Shown here in pieces: positions 9,623 through 21,348 of a DNA stretch of 64,000 bases. Below the pieces are notes generated by a model that was not told where the DNA came from, did not search any database, and saw only the letters and a program-made list of their open reading frames with translations. The stretch comes from Sporodiniella umbellata (Eukaryota; Mucoromycota; Mucoromycetes; Mucorales; Rhizopodaceae), in NCBI GenBank assembly GCA_025677835.1, contig JAIXMR010000103.1, positions 35,509-99,508 on the forward strand, read 5' to 3'. How positions within the stretch are numbered: position 1 is the first letter of the stretch; the number at the start of each line of letters is the position of its first letter. The position numbers and the translations under genes were made by a program.

Positions 9623-12600
9623 TAATATAATCGAAACATTACTATAGAGAGACGTCTCAAAAGATTCAAATATACAGATTTTAATAGAGAAACGATGAGT
9701 TCCCAAAAGAAAGTTAATATATATTGGGAAATAAGAGATTTTTAAAAAAACAAAATGTATCTGAAATTTTGTTATCCTTTTTATAATGCTCTTTTTGTCA
9801 ATCCATGTGCATCCTTCGGATACCATTTCTTTTTTAAATTTATTAATGTATTATCGTTTTCATCGTTTCTCATAAGAAAAGAACTTTTAAATACAAGATA
9901 ATATTTAAAATATAGGTGTGATATCAAGTAACAAACGAGATATACAAAAATAAAAACAAAGTGATCAGACTGGCTGACTATAATAAAATTTTCTGTCCTT
10001 TATTCAACATAACAATAGAGGTGCTTTGTATACTTTTCTAAAAAAGAAACTGGTTAATTGTCCAGGGTGAGTAGATTTTTAGTGCTTGATTATATAACTA
10101 ATAAGCAAGATATCTGCAATGGATAATCCTATGTTGAGATCTTCTGCAGTTCGTAACGTTGTATATCTTAAGCCCATTGGGTTGAATGTTGGATAAATAA
10201 TTATGTAATGAATGAATTGATCATGGATCTGATACCTGAGACCTGTCAGAATGTTCTTGTCTTAGAGCATAGCTGAACTATCTTTAGATATATTATTAAT
10301 ACCGCAAATACTCATCAATTGACTGAATTGAAGCTTGTATGTAACAATAGGGGAGATTCTATAAAATATCTAAATTCAATCAATACAAATACTCTAAGAA
10401 GAAACAAGATACTGAAAGTGTAGACATAAACTAGAAATCGACCAAACATAATATAGAGAAAAAAAAAGGTGATCTAGATAATCTAAGCATTTCTTTAAAA
10501 CAAGGATGTCTCTCGTATGTTAGTTCAAATAAAATAAAAATAGGTGTAAGTTGGTAGAATTTGCAACCTGCTTTTTTTGTCAATATTTTTGGAAAAAAAA
10601 AAGTCTTTGAATTGCACTTTCATTACGGGAGTAATAAATGGAAAGAGATGTTTCGAAACACAAAAAAATGAACTCATAAATGGAACTAAACAAAGAAAAA
10701 AAAAAGAATAAATATTATTATGGAAACTAGTTGTGCTTTGAGAGACATCCCTGCTCTAACGAAACGATAAGATTATTATGACTCTATCCTTCCTTTGGTA
10801 TAATGTCCTCACCTTTCTTATATTATTTGTCCAGTCACTTCAGTACCTTTGGTATCTTGTTTCTTTTTAAAGTATTCTTATCTTTTAAGCCTATAAAATC
10901 CCCTTTATATTTAAAGTTTACTATATATTTATAAAGTAGAATCATTATCAGAATCTGTATATCCAAACTGATTGAGACGCTTCTCTTTCGAATTTAATAA
11001 CAAAGTAAATTTAGAAATAGATAGCAGCTACTAACTTAAAGTGATTGTATGAATCATCAGTTTAATGTTTTTATATTGCATCGATTTTCAAAAAGATAAT
11101 CCCAGGCATTTTCCCAGGAATACATCTATTAAAGGCTTCCCATCATTGTAAATGAATAATAGCAAAACGCAAAATATATACCGATAAAATATAAATGAGC
11201 TTTAGCTATATTTACATTTTTGTTACTATACAAGTTAGTTTGAAAGATCTCATTCTTTGTCTAAACCGCTCCTGTAAATTGAAACAACCAGCTACTGAAG
11301 TGAGATTTTAGTGTTATTTTCACTCTCCAGTTGAGATGTGCAGTCAGTACTTATTTGAAATAGCTAAATGATGAATAATTTCAAGTCAAGAGGATTCGTA
11401 AATTATAGAGTGATGATACAGGATAAAAATAAATAAACATATAGCGACTCATATCATCAGCTGTTTGTGTATACTCTATGATTGATCATAATACCTTTTT
11501 TATGCAATTCTCTGTTATTATACAATCAACACTTATAACAACAAGAGATAGATTATGCACTTGCGCCATATTGTTGTCAAGTTTTTTTTTTTTTTAAACC
11601 CTCTGCTTTCTTCAATTATAAAAACATGTAATAACACTCATAGGTTATACACATAGTTGCAAGCAATATATATTGTGATTAGTTTTGAAGTTTAGCTGGA
11701 AGCATCAAAGCTTTTGGAGTTTAACGAGCGACGAGACTAGTTTCAATGAAAAAGCCTTTTTGTAGTATTGATCTCGTTATATCTTATAATAAAGGGTTTC
11801 TTTTATAATCTAATTCATTGTAAATAAAGTATTTTCAGCAAGCACAAGTTGTATACAACTTGATTTATTTTTATATGTATTATCCCATTGCCGAATGTAT
11901 CATTTCTTATAATTAAATATGTTTAGATGTAGCGACACTCAGCATGCTGCTTTTTAGAGTAGTTTTCGCAAGATAACACCAAATAATATAGAATGTGATG
12001 ATTAAAATGCCCTCTGTACTAAACACGATCACAAACAAATAGTATCAGTAGTTATTTCCAACTTTTTTTGGATACGCAAAAAATAAAGAAAACGGCTATT
12101 ATTGGACTTTGGGGGATGCAACAGAGTGTTTTTTTTATTTAGCAGGAACAGCCTTTTTTAATTTTTTTTTGAATTGCTCTGAATAAGTTGACTGTATGTT
12201 GATTTTGCTTTGAAGACTTTTTGCAACTTCGGCTTTTAATGACGCGTTTTTTCTTTTTCTTTTTTTTTCAAATTAAGATGAAAAGAAAGAGAGAGAAAAA
12301 TATCAAATGTAACATCTTTAATTGTTCTTCTACCCATACTGCGTTTTTAAAAAAGATCTTTGAGACATCCAAAGCGAACGATGAGTCTCTATAAAAGTCC
12401 GCTTTTAGTGACCGGTTGTCTATAGTTGTAACTTGTCTTTTCAAGATGTTTTATCTTATTCTGGTGTATCGCAAAAAAAAAAAAAGAAAAAAAGTTCAAA
12501 TAGTGTTACTAAAAGGAACATGCATGAGCTATGTACAAGTGTTGCATCTTTATATTTGGTATACCTTGGATAATTTTTTTTTTTTTGGTGTACAAAAATA

Positions 12601-13032
12601 CAAATTGGTTGATTAATTAGAGTAGTAATAGGCTTTTTTTTTTTATAAAGTTGATTTGTAACGTTAGTATTAGCGACGTTAGGAAAAAAGAAAAAAGACG
12701 GTTGCGTTAAAAAAAAGAAAAAAAAGGGGGGTATAGGAGCAGTTTCTTGTCTTTTGTCTTTTTGTCAATTTTTAAAAAGTCTATACTAAAGATTGACTCT
12801 AAAAAAGAAATAACTGTATATTGGTTGAACAAATTAAGGACATCAATGATTAGCTGATGTTGAAATAGAAAATAGCCCAGGAGCCATTGCAATTAAACAA
12901 TAATTAAAGATTGATAACCAGTTGCCTTCTATTCCCTCTCTCTCTCTCTCTCCTTTGTTTCTTTTTGACCCTTGGACATACGTACATCTAACGGTCTATT
13001 CATATACTTGTGCGAAATAGGAAGAATATAAG
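9623..13032. other. 3.4-kb AT-rich gene-poor region
   Basis: Both strands were read. There are only short frames without family resemblance, many A/T runs, and a CT repeat near 12938-12952. No tRNA, transposase domain or conserved motif was recognised. It could hold non-coding RNA genes that cannot be seen by eye. Confidence 0.4.
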
Positions 13033-14877
13033 ATGAAAGTACTAAGTCAACTTCTTGGAAGATACTCAAAACATAAAAAGCCTTTGATTCTGTTTCGTTT
13101 GCCCAACACAGATACGTTACTCTACCGTCTTTCGGATGTTGCGCCGCTTTTCAAGCTGCCGCCTATCTCGTTTGAAGGCGACTATTTTGAAAGTTGCTAT
13201 AAGGATCATGAAGATTATTACTTGAATACAAATGCCTTGTTTAAGGTTGCACTTCATTTTAACAAATATGTACTGGCTGAACTCTGTAAATTCCAGCCTG
13301 ATGATTATCAAAAGGGATTAGCTGATGCTATACTAGAAACGTTTCCTGAATTTATTCGAGCACCAAAAGAAGAACACATTTGGGAATCTGTCCAATTGCC
13401 ACTTGAGAAAATGGTGGACAGAGCAGAGTATGAAGAGGAAACGGCCATCAAGATAGAGCCGCCATCGCCGCCAGCCTTGAATGCAGTAGAGTCAAAAAAT
13501 GTGATGGCTTTAGACAAAGTTTTGTTGAGCACGAATGAGTTAAGACGGCAAAAGTATGTATATACGTGGTTATTTTATTTTATTGATTAGAGGACAAACT
13601 AAAGATTATATTAGTATGATGGAACATGCGAACAAACGCCAAAAAACCAGCGGCTCTTCACCTTCTCGACACGGATCAGAAAAATCTGAAAGGGAGAATC
13701 GACCTTTTTTGAGGCAACATGGTAAAAAGATCAACTCTTATGCTACCGATGTACCTGAAGATCAAGAGGAACTTTCGAATAAAAAGAGACTTTCTGCCAA
13801 ACACAAGAATTCGTTGAACCTGACTATCTTTGCTCCTTCTTACCATGAGCAACTTGCCGGGGCTCGATCAGCACCTATTAATACAAAATTCAATCAAGCT
13901 GTACTAAATCATCAAGTGCAATATCAAAAATCAAATTTGGGTAGATAGCAAGCTTTTCTTTTTTTTTTTAAAAAAAAAAAAAAAAATACATACACACATA
14001 CACAAACAGATAGTTCAGGATACTCAACTCTATTTTAGGTCGAGTGAATCATGGGCTAAGTTTTGGATCTTCTCGACAGAATGTGCTTATAGCGCCTGCT
14101 ACTGCACGTCCTACGTTGACGCACCAGTCTTCACCCAGAAAACCAGAATTTGCGGTACCACCGATTGTACCGTCTCAACAGCAACCTCCTCATTCTGCTC
14201 ATCCGGCGAGTAGAGAAAGCCTGATGTATCAACAGTACAGTTCTAGCTCGTCACATTTCAACAACAAATCGCATTTCAATCCTGCACGAGAGCATGTAGC
14301 CAGTTCTGCAGTGACTGCGTCACTTCCGCCCAAGACACCGACGACCAGTTCGTTTGCGGCCTTACAACGTCAACAATACCTCCAACCGTTTGAGCACTTG
14401 TTTGATACGATTGAGACAACGCGTACGCTGAAGAGCACGTTGGACGACCAGATCCGACGTTCGTCATCGTTGATGCAGACCCTGCAAGCGTCTGCGACGA
14501 CGATTGAAGGGCTTGTGAGGAACCAGGTGAAAGAAGCTCAGGCCGAGGTAGTGGCGCAGATACAGAGTAAGGTCGATCAGTTGTCACAGCGTATCGAAGC
14601 GCTGGAGAGTCGATTGGAAGGCAACGGCCGACGTGCGTCGTCCCAAAGTTCAGAAACATCAGCCCATGTACTTCCCTCACCTCTGCTCAGTGCTACACGG
14701 GAAGAAAGAGCGGTGGCTGAAGATCTGGTGGCTATGTCTGAAAAAAGAAGTGAAGAGCTTCAAACACCTCCTACCATCGTCCGATCTCAAAATGACATTG
14801 GTCCTCAAGAATATCAAACGATGCTTACCACCTTACGTGATCGCTTGGATCGTTTAGAAAGACAAATTGAAACCTAA
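13033..14877 (+). CDS. Hypothetical protein with C-terminal coiled coil (569 aa)
   Basis: Exons 13033-13553, 13591-13940 and 14039-14877 join in frame (phases 2 and 1) to 569 residues. The first about 110 residues look globular, with an L-I-L-F-R-L-P-N-T-D-T-L-L-Y-R-L start that I cannot assign. Residues about 175-400 are low-complexity, rich in S, Q, P and basic residues, and probably disordered. Residues about 400-490 form a strong heptad pattern (L-F-D-T-I-E-T-T-R-T-L-K... to I-E-A-L-E-S-R-L-E), and the last 25 residues form a second short coiled coil. No catalytic motif, signal peptide or membrane segment is seen. Base composition rises in GC in the last exon, as expected for a real coding exon. 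The function is unknown. Confidence 0.75.
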
Positions 14878-15006
14878 CACAAAACACATCCATTCATACA
14901 TCTATTCATCATCCCTGTCTCTCTTTTCTCTCCATTCCTTTCTCTGTACACTCTCTAATAATAATAACAAAAAAAAAAAAAAAAATTTATGTTTTCAAAT
15001 AAAATA

Positions 15007-15445
15007 CTATCCTTCTTTACGTTGAAGGTCAAACTTGACCATGGGTTCCCCCTCTTTATGAGCCATTGTACCAAAAACGTATCTCCAGTGATGCATGGTA
15101 TTTGAAGCAGCTAAGAAAAAAGAGTGAATCGAGTGATGCCCTCCCCCCCCATTTTTTTTTTTTTTTTTTTAATTCTTGCTTTATACCTGAGACTTCATTG
15201 GTCACCAAAGTGATTTTTTCACCCAAGAGTTCAAAATGGCGTACGAGTTGTTCTGAGCTTTTCTTTAGTTTTGTGGTTTCTTCTAATTCTACCTTTTTAT
15301 CAGATGGTACGTCCGATCGCTGGGTATCTTTGGTTGGAACGGCTGTTTCTTTTGTTTCTTGGGCTGGCGTCTCGGTTTGTTTGTTGACTCGTTTTGTCTT
15401 GAGGATCTTTGTACGGTGAGAACCTCGGGGTCGTTTAGGTCCCAT
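15007..15445 (-). CDS. DASH/Dam1 complex subunit Dad2-like protein
   Basis: Exons 15445-15187 and 15110-15007 join in phase 1 to 120 residues. The intron holds a long A run followed by a CTTAG acceptor. Residues 1-60 are basic and K/T/E-rich, possibly nuclear. The rest reads S-E-Q-L-V-R-H-F-E-L-L-G-E-K-I, then a spacer, then M-H-H-W-R-Y-V-F-G-T-M-A. This follows the Dad2 pattern of a helix with LxxHxxxLxE followed by a short segment ending in W-x-x-V-F. Dad2 is a subunit of the microtubule-ring complex that couples kinetochores to spindle microtubules. The N-terminal extension is longer than typical Dad2. Identification is tentative because the family is short and weakly conserved; another small coiled-coil kinetochore protein is the main alternative. 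Confidence 0.5.
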
Positions 15446-15495
15446 GGCCTAATTGGAAAAAAAAAAAAGAAAAAAAAAAAGTAAACGGCGGGTGC

Positions 15496-16982
15496 TTAAA
15501 ACGAGTAAGATTCTAGTTTATTTTGAAGTAAGTAAATGAGAGATGATACAAGCCAATAGATAAGATGAAAAGTCACAAGACGTGAAAGACAGAAGACAGG
15601 TGAGACGGTGAAGGCAAGATTGGATTGTAGGAAGGGTCGATGGGCAGGGCCATGAATCAAGGTGGTAGGGGGTTGTTCCGGACGAGGGCTCCAGTAGACG
15701 AGATCGGGCAGAGGGGTAGGGTCTGTATGGCGAATGCGGTAACCAAGGGCGGCCATGGTCTGTAAAAGCTTGGGGCCCAAAGGGTTGAGATGGGTGATAC
15801 CTGGGTTGGCGAGATAGACCATGAGGGATTCGTTTGAATAGAGGTTGGTGGCCAGATCTACATGGCAAAGAGAAGAACCGTCGCTGAAAGGGTTCAAGCC
15901 GGTTTCGAGCAAGAGGGTAGGTTGACCATGGATCATGATGGCAGTATCGCGCTGGGCTACGGTCTTTTGGTAGATATCGATAGCCAGCCTGTACTGATCT
16001 GAAGCATACCAGGCATTGGCAAAATCAAGCACTGTCAAGAACTGGGCATGGCTGTTGTAGAAACTGTTCAGCTGTTGGGTGATTTCCGAAAATGAACGAA
16101 AGCCATGCACAGAGATGTTCATAGCAATCAGTTTATCGAACGGAAACTCGGCAAATCCCCAGAAAGGTAACGTTGTATTGTAACGACTCATCAAGGCCCC
16201 ATCTGCCATTTCTGCTAGAGGCCGTGGTGTTGCAAACCGATTGAGATTATCGAGCAGCGGACGGAGCTCCCCAAAGAGGCTGTCAGACCAAGATGTCAAA
16301 AAGCCAAGGCCATGGATTAGTTCGTGTAGTACGTTGGTTAAAAAATCTGTTTGGTTTGTGCTAATAGGACTCGGATCGTTCTATCAAGTCTGGTTTAGTA
16401 TCTTTATAAAGAGGAGGAGGGAGGACATCACTTTACGTAGAAATACCAATTGACTTTGCTATTAAACTGTGCCTGAATGTCATAGTATTTCCAACGTGGG
16501 CGGACGGTGAGTTGGGTAGATTGCTTCAGTAGTGCTTGAGGGTACATGCGAGTCACATTATCTGTTGAGTCCACCATCAGATAGGAGATGGAAGGGTAAG
16601 CCTGTCCGATGTATTCTACCCAATCCACATGCTCACAGTTCTCAGCACACGTCGGTCCAAAGGTCGCATTGACAATCAATGGGCTGGTGAATTCAAAGGC
16701 GGAGGCAATGATGTCGGTTGCCTTTTGAAAGGTTGCTTTGACACCTTCACATTGACTGGGGCTGCCTAAACAGTTGAGATCAAAGGTAAGTTGACAGCTG
16801 TTGTCAGTATGGCTGCTATTTTTGAACAAGCGTGCTGCCGATGATCTTACGTTGGGCACAAACGTAGGGCAGGTACTTGGAGTATAGGTGAGATGATCAA
16901 TGCAATAGATAGTGGATGCAAAGACGGTTTTCAATAGCCCTAAAGATAACAAAAGCACGGTCCATCGAGTCAAATACCACAT
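15496..16982 (-). CDS. Secreted zinc metalloprotease-like protein (HExxH)
   Basis: Exons 16982-16437 and 16380-15496 join in phase 0 to 476 residues. The N-terminus is a clear signal peptide (hydrophobic stretch in residues 8-22 ending V-F-A-S). The mature part is rich in Cys and N-glycosylation sequons. Residues about 195-205 hold V-L-H-E-L-I-H-G-L-G-F, a zincin HExxHxxGF signature with the two zinc histidines, the glutamate base and the glycine; a third ligand is not evident to me. The last about 40 residues are hydrophobic (L-I-Y-W-L-V-S-S-L-I-Y-L-L) and could be a membrane anchor. A secreted or wall-associated peptidase is likely. The closest relatives in my memory are poorly characterised fungal and plant proteins with the same HELLHGLGF-type motif. 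Confidence 0.8.
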
Positions 16983-17506
16983 GCAGTTGTAAACAACAAG
17001 AACAAGACGGTAGCCAAAACTATATATATATATATATATATTAAAAAAAAAAAAAGTGGCAATAGAGAAAAAGAAAGAATCTAGTTCATTACAAGACCTC
17101 TCTTAAAACCATCAGGTCGCACACGTTTATCCTTTTGCTGTATCGGATTCTGAATCTAAAGACCTGCCAAGACATTTGCTGGCTGAAAACAAAACAAATG
17201 GAACGTAGAAAAGCGAGTCAAATAAGATGACGTGAACCCTTTTGGGCGTCAAAGCGGACGACGGCCATGCTATCTAAATGTGTAAGAGTCTATAGGTGGA
17301 AAGAGTGATAGACAGTGAGATATAAAAGAGATTATCTCAGGACTTTATTTTTTGGCCTAGATAGGAACCAGATCTCTCTACAAAAAAAGAGGTTTTGTAG
17401 AGATCTCAGGTAAGTTGAAAAGAAATGAGGTGTTTAGTTTAATTAAGCATGAGCCAAAAAGAAAGTACAAGAGAGAAGGGGGGGGGGATTAGATGGGACC
17501 TAGAGT
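16983..17506. promoter_or_regulatory. Metalloprotease upstream region
   Basis: About 520 bp between the metalloprotease start and the 3' end of the CCC1-type gene. It contains a TA repeat at about 17023-17041 just upstream of the metalloprotease, then unremarkable sequence with a short G run near 17480. No further gene is seen. Confidence 0.35.
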
Positions 17507-18551
17507 TTAGGTGGAGGTGTTTTGATTGTCTACGACAGCGACGATACCGTAACTAAAAGCAGCAGCCACGGCACCGATAGCCAGGGTTTGAATGGCACCC
17601 ATCAGGGCCTGTCTGGGTCTTAGATAGATGCTCTTGAGATAGCCAAAGCAAAAGAGGGTAAGTGATGTGACGAAGCATGAGGTATACAGTGCATTGGAGG
17701 TATCTAAAATAAACATGTAGGGAAGTAAAGGAATCAGGCCACCCAAGAAATAAGAAGAGCCGATAGTTAAAGCAGAAATCTAGCGAAACCGATCAGTACC
17801 GATCATTGGGTGTATGCTTTTTTGTTTTGTTTTTTGTTTTTTGTTTTTATTGTTTTCTCTTACCCAACTTCGATTGGGATCTGGCAGTTCCAAGTTGAGT
17901 TCAAAACGCATCATGAAATCCACAAACTTTTCACTGTTTTGTCTGAAGCGGATCATCATAGGCTCCATCGACTGACGATCAAGACCATAAGGCTCAAAGA
18001 GTTCTATGATTTCTTCTTCTTCTTCTTCTGGGTACAATTGAACTTCTCGCGCTTTTGAGGAGAGTTGTTAGTGGTCTGCATGTCAATTCAAAGAAAGCTG
18101 TACCTTCTCTTTCTCTCTCTGTTTCATAATGCTCTGCTTCTGATTTAGCGGCCAGATAGCCTCCTAGCCCCATAGAGATTGCGCCTGACACAAGCTCTGA
18201 ATAAACTAGGTGAGCGAACCAACGCGATCTACGGATGTATCGTTTACCTGCCAAACCACCAAAAAGAACAATACGACTGTCCCCTAAGCTAGAAAGACCC
18301 GCAGCAAGCGCAAAAGGAACCGTGAGACCATCAGAAAGTCCCAAGATACAGTCCTTGATCAGTTCGGGTCGGTCAAAGTGTTCTTCAACGTGTTCCTTGA
18401 CGCCCTTAAGATCCTGACGATGTGGAATACGGGTCTTGACCGAATCATCGTCGTCTGAAGCAGTACTTGAGTCAATCATGAACTCTTCATCGTAGCTTTC
18501 CTTTCTTTTCTCATTATGCCTAGGAATCAATCGATAGGTCTGTCCGTTCAT
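17507..18551 (-). CDS. CCC1: Vacuolar Fe/Mn transporter, CCC1/VIT1 family
   Basis: Four exons, 18551-18248, 18196-18104, 18045-17864 and 17779-17507, join to 283 residues. After a about 60-residue acidic cytosolic N-terminus, the first membrane segment carries D-C-I-L-G-L-S-D-G-L-T-V-P-F-A-L-A-A-G-L-S. The second carries the E-L-V-S-G-A-I-S-M-G-L-G-G-Y-L-A family signature followed by the soluble E-x-x-x-Y-x-x-E metal-binding region. An acidic helical insert precedes three C-terminal membrane segments starting G-S-S-Y-F-L-G-G-L-I-P-L-L-P-Y. This is the proton-coupled VIT1/CCC1 fold that loads iron or manganese into the vacuole. Length and all motifs are typical. Some intron boundaries in the acidic insert are inferred from frame. 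Confidence 0.93.
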
Positions 18552-19222
18552 CTGAAGCGAGTGAAGAAGACGGTTGAATCAAAGACAGTGCCCTTTTATA
18601 ATGAGCAAGCAATGTCACACCAAGCGGTGCTTGATGAACAAATGGAAAAACCTTGATTAACACACATGTCTATCTGCCCTACCCAACGCTTAGATCGTTG
18701 GGAAGCCATAATGGAGGTTTAATTCGGTTACCAAACAGGGTAGGTAACACGTACACACTTTTAATTATCTCCATTCCAATAATATTTTTTTTTTTTTTTG
18801 ATGAACCAAAGCACAAGCTGTTTCTATCCAATAAGTTGGATGTCTGAATGCCACATGAGAAAGCGATCACTACTGACTATGAATTAGATAGCTTTTAGAA
18901 AAGGACGACACATGAAGATTGTGTCATTTGATCAACCTTGAGAGCACTCTATCTTTTAGTCTGTATTGTCTGTATTACATGCTTTCCTATATAACCTTTG
19001 AAAGAGAAATCCCCTCTTCTTTAGAGTAGAACTCCTTTTGCTTTTTTTTTTTTTGATCCTAGCTTACTTTACAGCTTGCTTCTATCTCAATTGTACGCGT
19101 TCTCTACATTGACCCCCATTTTCTTTAGATAAAATGTAACCTACAATAAAAAAACCGTCACTTTTTTTTTTTTCAACAGATTAACATAGATTATTGAATA
19201 ACAGAGTATAGATTTCATTTTA

Positions 19223-19225
<3 letters not shown>

Positions 19226-19260
<35 letters not shown>

Positions 19261-19272
19261 CATACATACATA
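19226..19272. repeat. TA/CATA microsatellite
   Basis: About 15 TA units followed by four CATA units, a compound simple repeat. Confidence 0.95.
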
Positions 19273-19713
19273 GAGATAAATGTAAGAGATGAACCATTTG
19301 TCAGGTGAGAAAGTAACCAACATGGTTCAGGTGTGCAAGTGTCTTAATAGATTGGAACACAAACATTTCAATAGCCTGGTTGAGTTAAATACAGTTTATA
19401 AGCAAGAAAAAGCTTTTTCGTAGGACAACTCTTGTTTTATGCAGCCATACAAGGTGTGAGATCGTTACCCCCTCCCCTCTTTTTTTTTTTTTTTTTTATC
19501 AAGGTAGCAAAATATAAAAATTACTTTTGAACTATGTGCGTGTACGTGTTTTGGGGGAACAAATATTATTTCCCTTCTCCCTTTTTTTTTTTTTTTCTTT
19601 TTTCTTTCTCATTCTTTTTCTGTAGTTTGTCAGAAAAAAAAAAAAGGGGGGGAAGAGCATACTTGAATAGAAATCTGCAAAAGGGAGAGAGTGTGCATAC
19701 GTTTGTGTAAAAG

Positions 19714-19729
19714 TGAGAGAGAGAGAGAG

Positions 19730-19760
<31 letters not shown>
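19714..19760. repeat. GA then GT microsatellite
   Basis: A run of GA units passes directly into a run of about 14 GT units. It lies 37 bp upstream of the start codon of the next gene and so in its 5' leader or promoter. Confidence 0.95.
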
Positions 19761-19764
<4 letters not shown>

Positions 19765-19796
19765 ATACGTCAAAAGAAAACAAAAGATATGCCAAA

Positions 19797-20213
19797 ATGA
19801 AAAGTAAACAAGAAAAGTCAAGCCAAAGTCCAACGAAAAAGACAAAAAAGACAACCCATGTAAAAAAAACAGTAAAAAAGAAAAAGGCAACATCTACCAA
19901 TGTACAGGTAACCATCGTCTACTCTGTTTTGTCTTAATTTTTTTTTTTTCAGAAAGTGAATTCATCGCGTTTGAAGGCTTCGGATGTGTTTGTGCCTTTG
20001 GTAACCAATCAAGTCAAGTTGGCGGAAGAGCAACATAAAGCTTACCAACAACACGTACAGAGACAACAACAGTTACTTAAAGCAAAAAAGGCAGCTCATC
20101 TTAAAGCACTCGAACGAAATTCAAAAGAAGAGATGACGCAAGATACAACCAAGGTCACTCCTGCTACGGTTCAAAAAAAATCGGTTTTTAAACAACAGAA
20201 AATTCAATTTTAA
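19797..20213 (+). CDS. Small basic coiled-coil protein (123 aa)
   Basis: Exons 19797-19907 and 19953-20213 join in phase 0 to 123 residues. The first exon is almost entirely Lys/Thr/Ser (nuclear-signal-like). The second begins S-R-L-K-A-S-D-V-F-V-P-L-V and continues as a Q/K/A-rich helix with heptads up to about residue 95. No family is recognised. The ATG at 19797 is chosen because the frame upstream runs into the GT microsatellite. The 3' end lies 47 bp from a convergent gene. Confidence 0.6.
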
Positions 20214-20260
20214 ATAAAGCGTTCTACGCAAATAGATTGTGTGTGTGTGTAAAAGGCAAC

Positions 20261-20653
20261 TCAAGAAAAACAACAACAGCAAGTGAAGGGGTAGTATGTG
20301 GCTTCTGATTTTTTTTGTGCGCTGTTCAAGAGAAAGGCGCCTTCGTCATCGTCTGAAGATAGCTGTGAACATTCTGAACCGCTATCACTATGCTGAGTAG
20401 GCCAATAGGTATTTGCTTTGAGTGTATTGAGTTTGGCTTCCAGTTTGTGAATAACTTGCTGATGTTCTTGTCGTTCTTGCGTTGTCTGAATTGAACTCCA
20501 TTTAGGAAACGAGCTCAATGGCTTCATGGACTACTTGAAATCAACTTTGTTTTTTAAAAATAAAATAAAAAAAAATAAACACTACAAAAAAAAAAAAAAC
20601 TGCTTTGATTTTACTTTGGTTTCTTTAGGTAAAAAAGGGTCTTCTTCACTCAT
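20261..20653 (-). CDS. Small acidic protein with CaaX-like C-terminus (102 aa)
   Basis: Exons 20653-20615 and 20530-20261 join in phase 0 to 102 residues beginning M-S-E-E-D-P-F-L-P-K. The middle has a short coiled coil (E-R-Q-E-H-Q-Q-V-I-H-K-L-E-A-K-L-N-T-L) and a Ser/Asp-rich acidic patch. It ends T-C-C-C-C-F-S, so the last four residues C-C-F-S fit a CaaX box and the two preceding cysteines could be palmitoylated. The arrangement suggests a small lipid-anchored peripheral membrane protein. No family is recognised. If the first exon is wrong, an in-frame ATG at 20527 would give 88 residues with the same tail. Confidence 0.55.
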
Positions 20654-21348
20654 ACTGCCGGTGAACTAAAAAAAAAAAAAAAAAAAAAAAAGGAAATAAA
20701 AGGAAAAATTATAAATAAGCATTAGTAAACTGGCTTTTGAGAAACAATAACCTTTTGATTGGTCAACTTTATAGTCTTTTCCCCCTCCTCTCATAAAATA
20801 ACGAATGTAACACAGAAAGTTTAACAAAATCTCGATTGAATGGGATCGAAGATTTTCGATCTTCGGGGAAAAACAGGTCTGGTTTGAATATTTTACGGAA
20901 CGAATAAGATGAAAATAAAGAAAAGAAAAAAAAAAGGGGAGGGGAGGTGCGTAAGCTGATTAAAGTAGGACAGAGGTAGGTAGAGTTATTAGAGTCAATA
21001 GGAAAAGATAGATTGTTTTTGAAGGGAAGGTTTCATTTATGAGACAAAAGTGATGGCTTCTTTAGCAATTTTAACATCATTTAGTCAGCCCCCAAGTGGT
21101 TTTTTTTTTTTTTTTTTTTTTTTTTTGTAGAATAACAAACATCAGGTCGGCTCCAAAGAGGTTTAGAATGCTTATGGAAAGCATCTCTTCACGGTCTGTT
21201 TGCACAAGACAGAGTGTTTGCAATGTAAGCGGTAATAGAAATAAAGCTGTTTGTATAAAAACAAAATAAAACTGGCCCTTTTTTTTTTTTTTTTTCCTTT
21301 TTTATTCCCCAAAACATCATTCAATAAAACAAAAAAAGGCTGTTCTGA
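20654..21348. other. Intergenic, homopolymer-rich
   Basis: About 700 bp with A runs at 20670-20692 and 20920-20937 and a T run of about 27 at 21100-21126. A short inverted repeat GAAGATTTTCGATCTTC occurs near 20849. No gene is seen. Confidence 0.35.

Larger units (their letters stand above)
18552..19796. other. Gene-poor interval with microsatellites
   Basis: 1.2 kb separating the CCC1 start from the next gene. It has T runs (18783, 19040, 19480), a TA/CATA microsatellite and a GA/GT microsatellite listed separately. The open frames here are low-complexity readings of those repeats. Confidence 0.4.

Noticed and set aside
10504..10750. 11-bp inverted repeat GGATGTCTCTC / GAGAGACATCC spanning 247 bp, possible MITE
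   Set aside because: Several such pairs are expected by chance in 64 kb at this spacing, and there is no target duplication.
14276..14680. 134-codon minus-strand frame
   Set aside because: It is antisense to the third exon of the coiled-coil gene, whose plus frame has coherent composition and matched splice phases.
19532..19937. Long overlapping frames on both strands rich in Phe/Leu or Thr/His
   Set aside because: They are translations of the GA/GT microsatellite and T runs; only the 19797 frame with a spliced second exon looks real.
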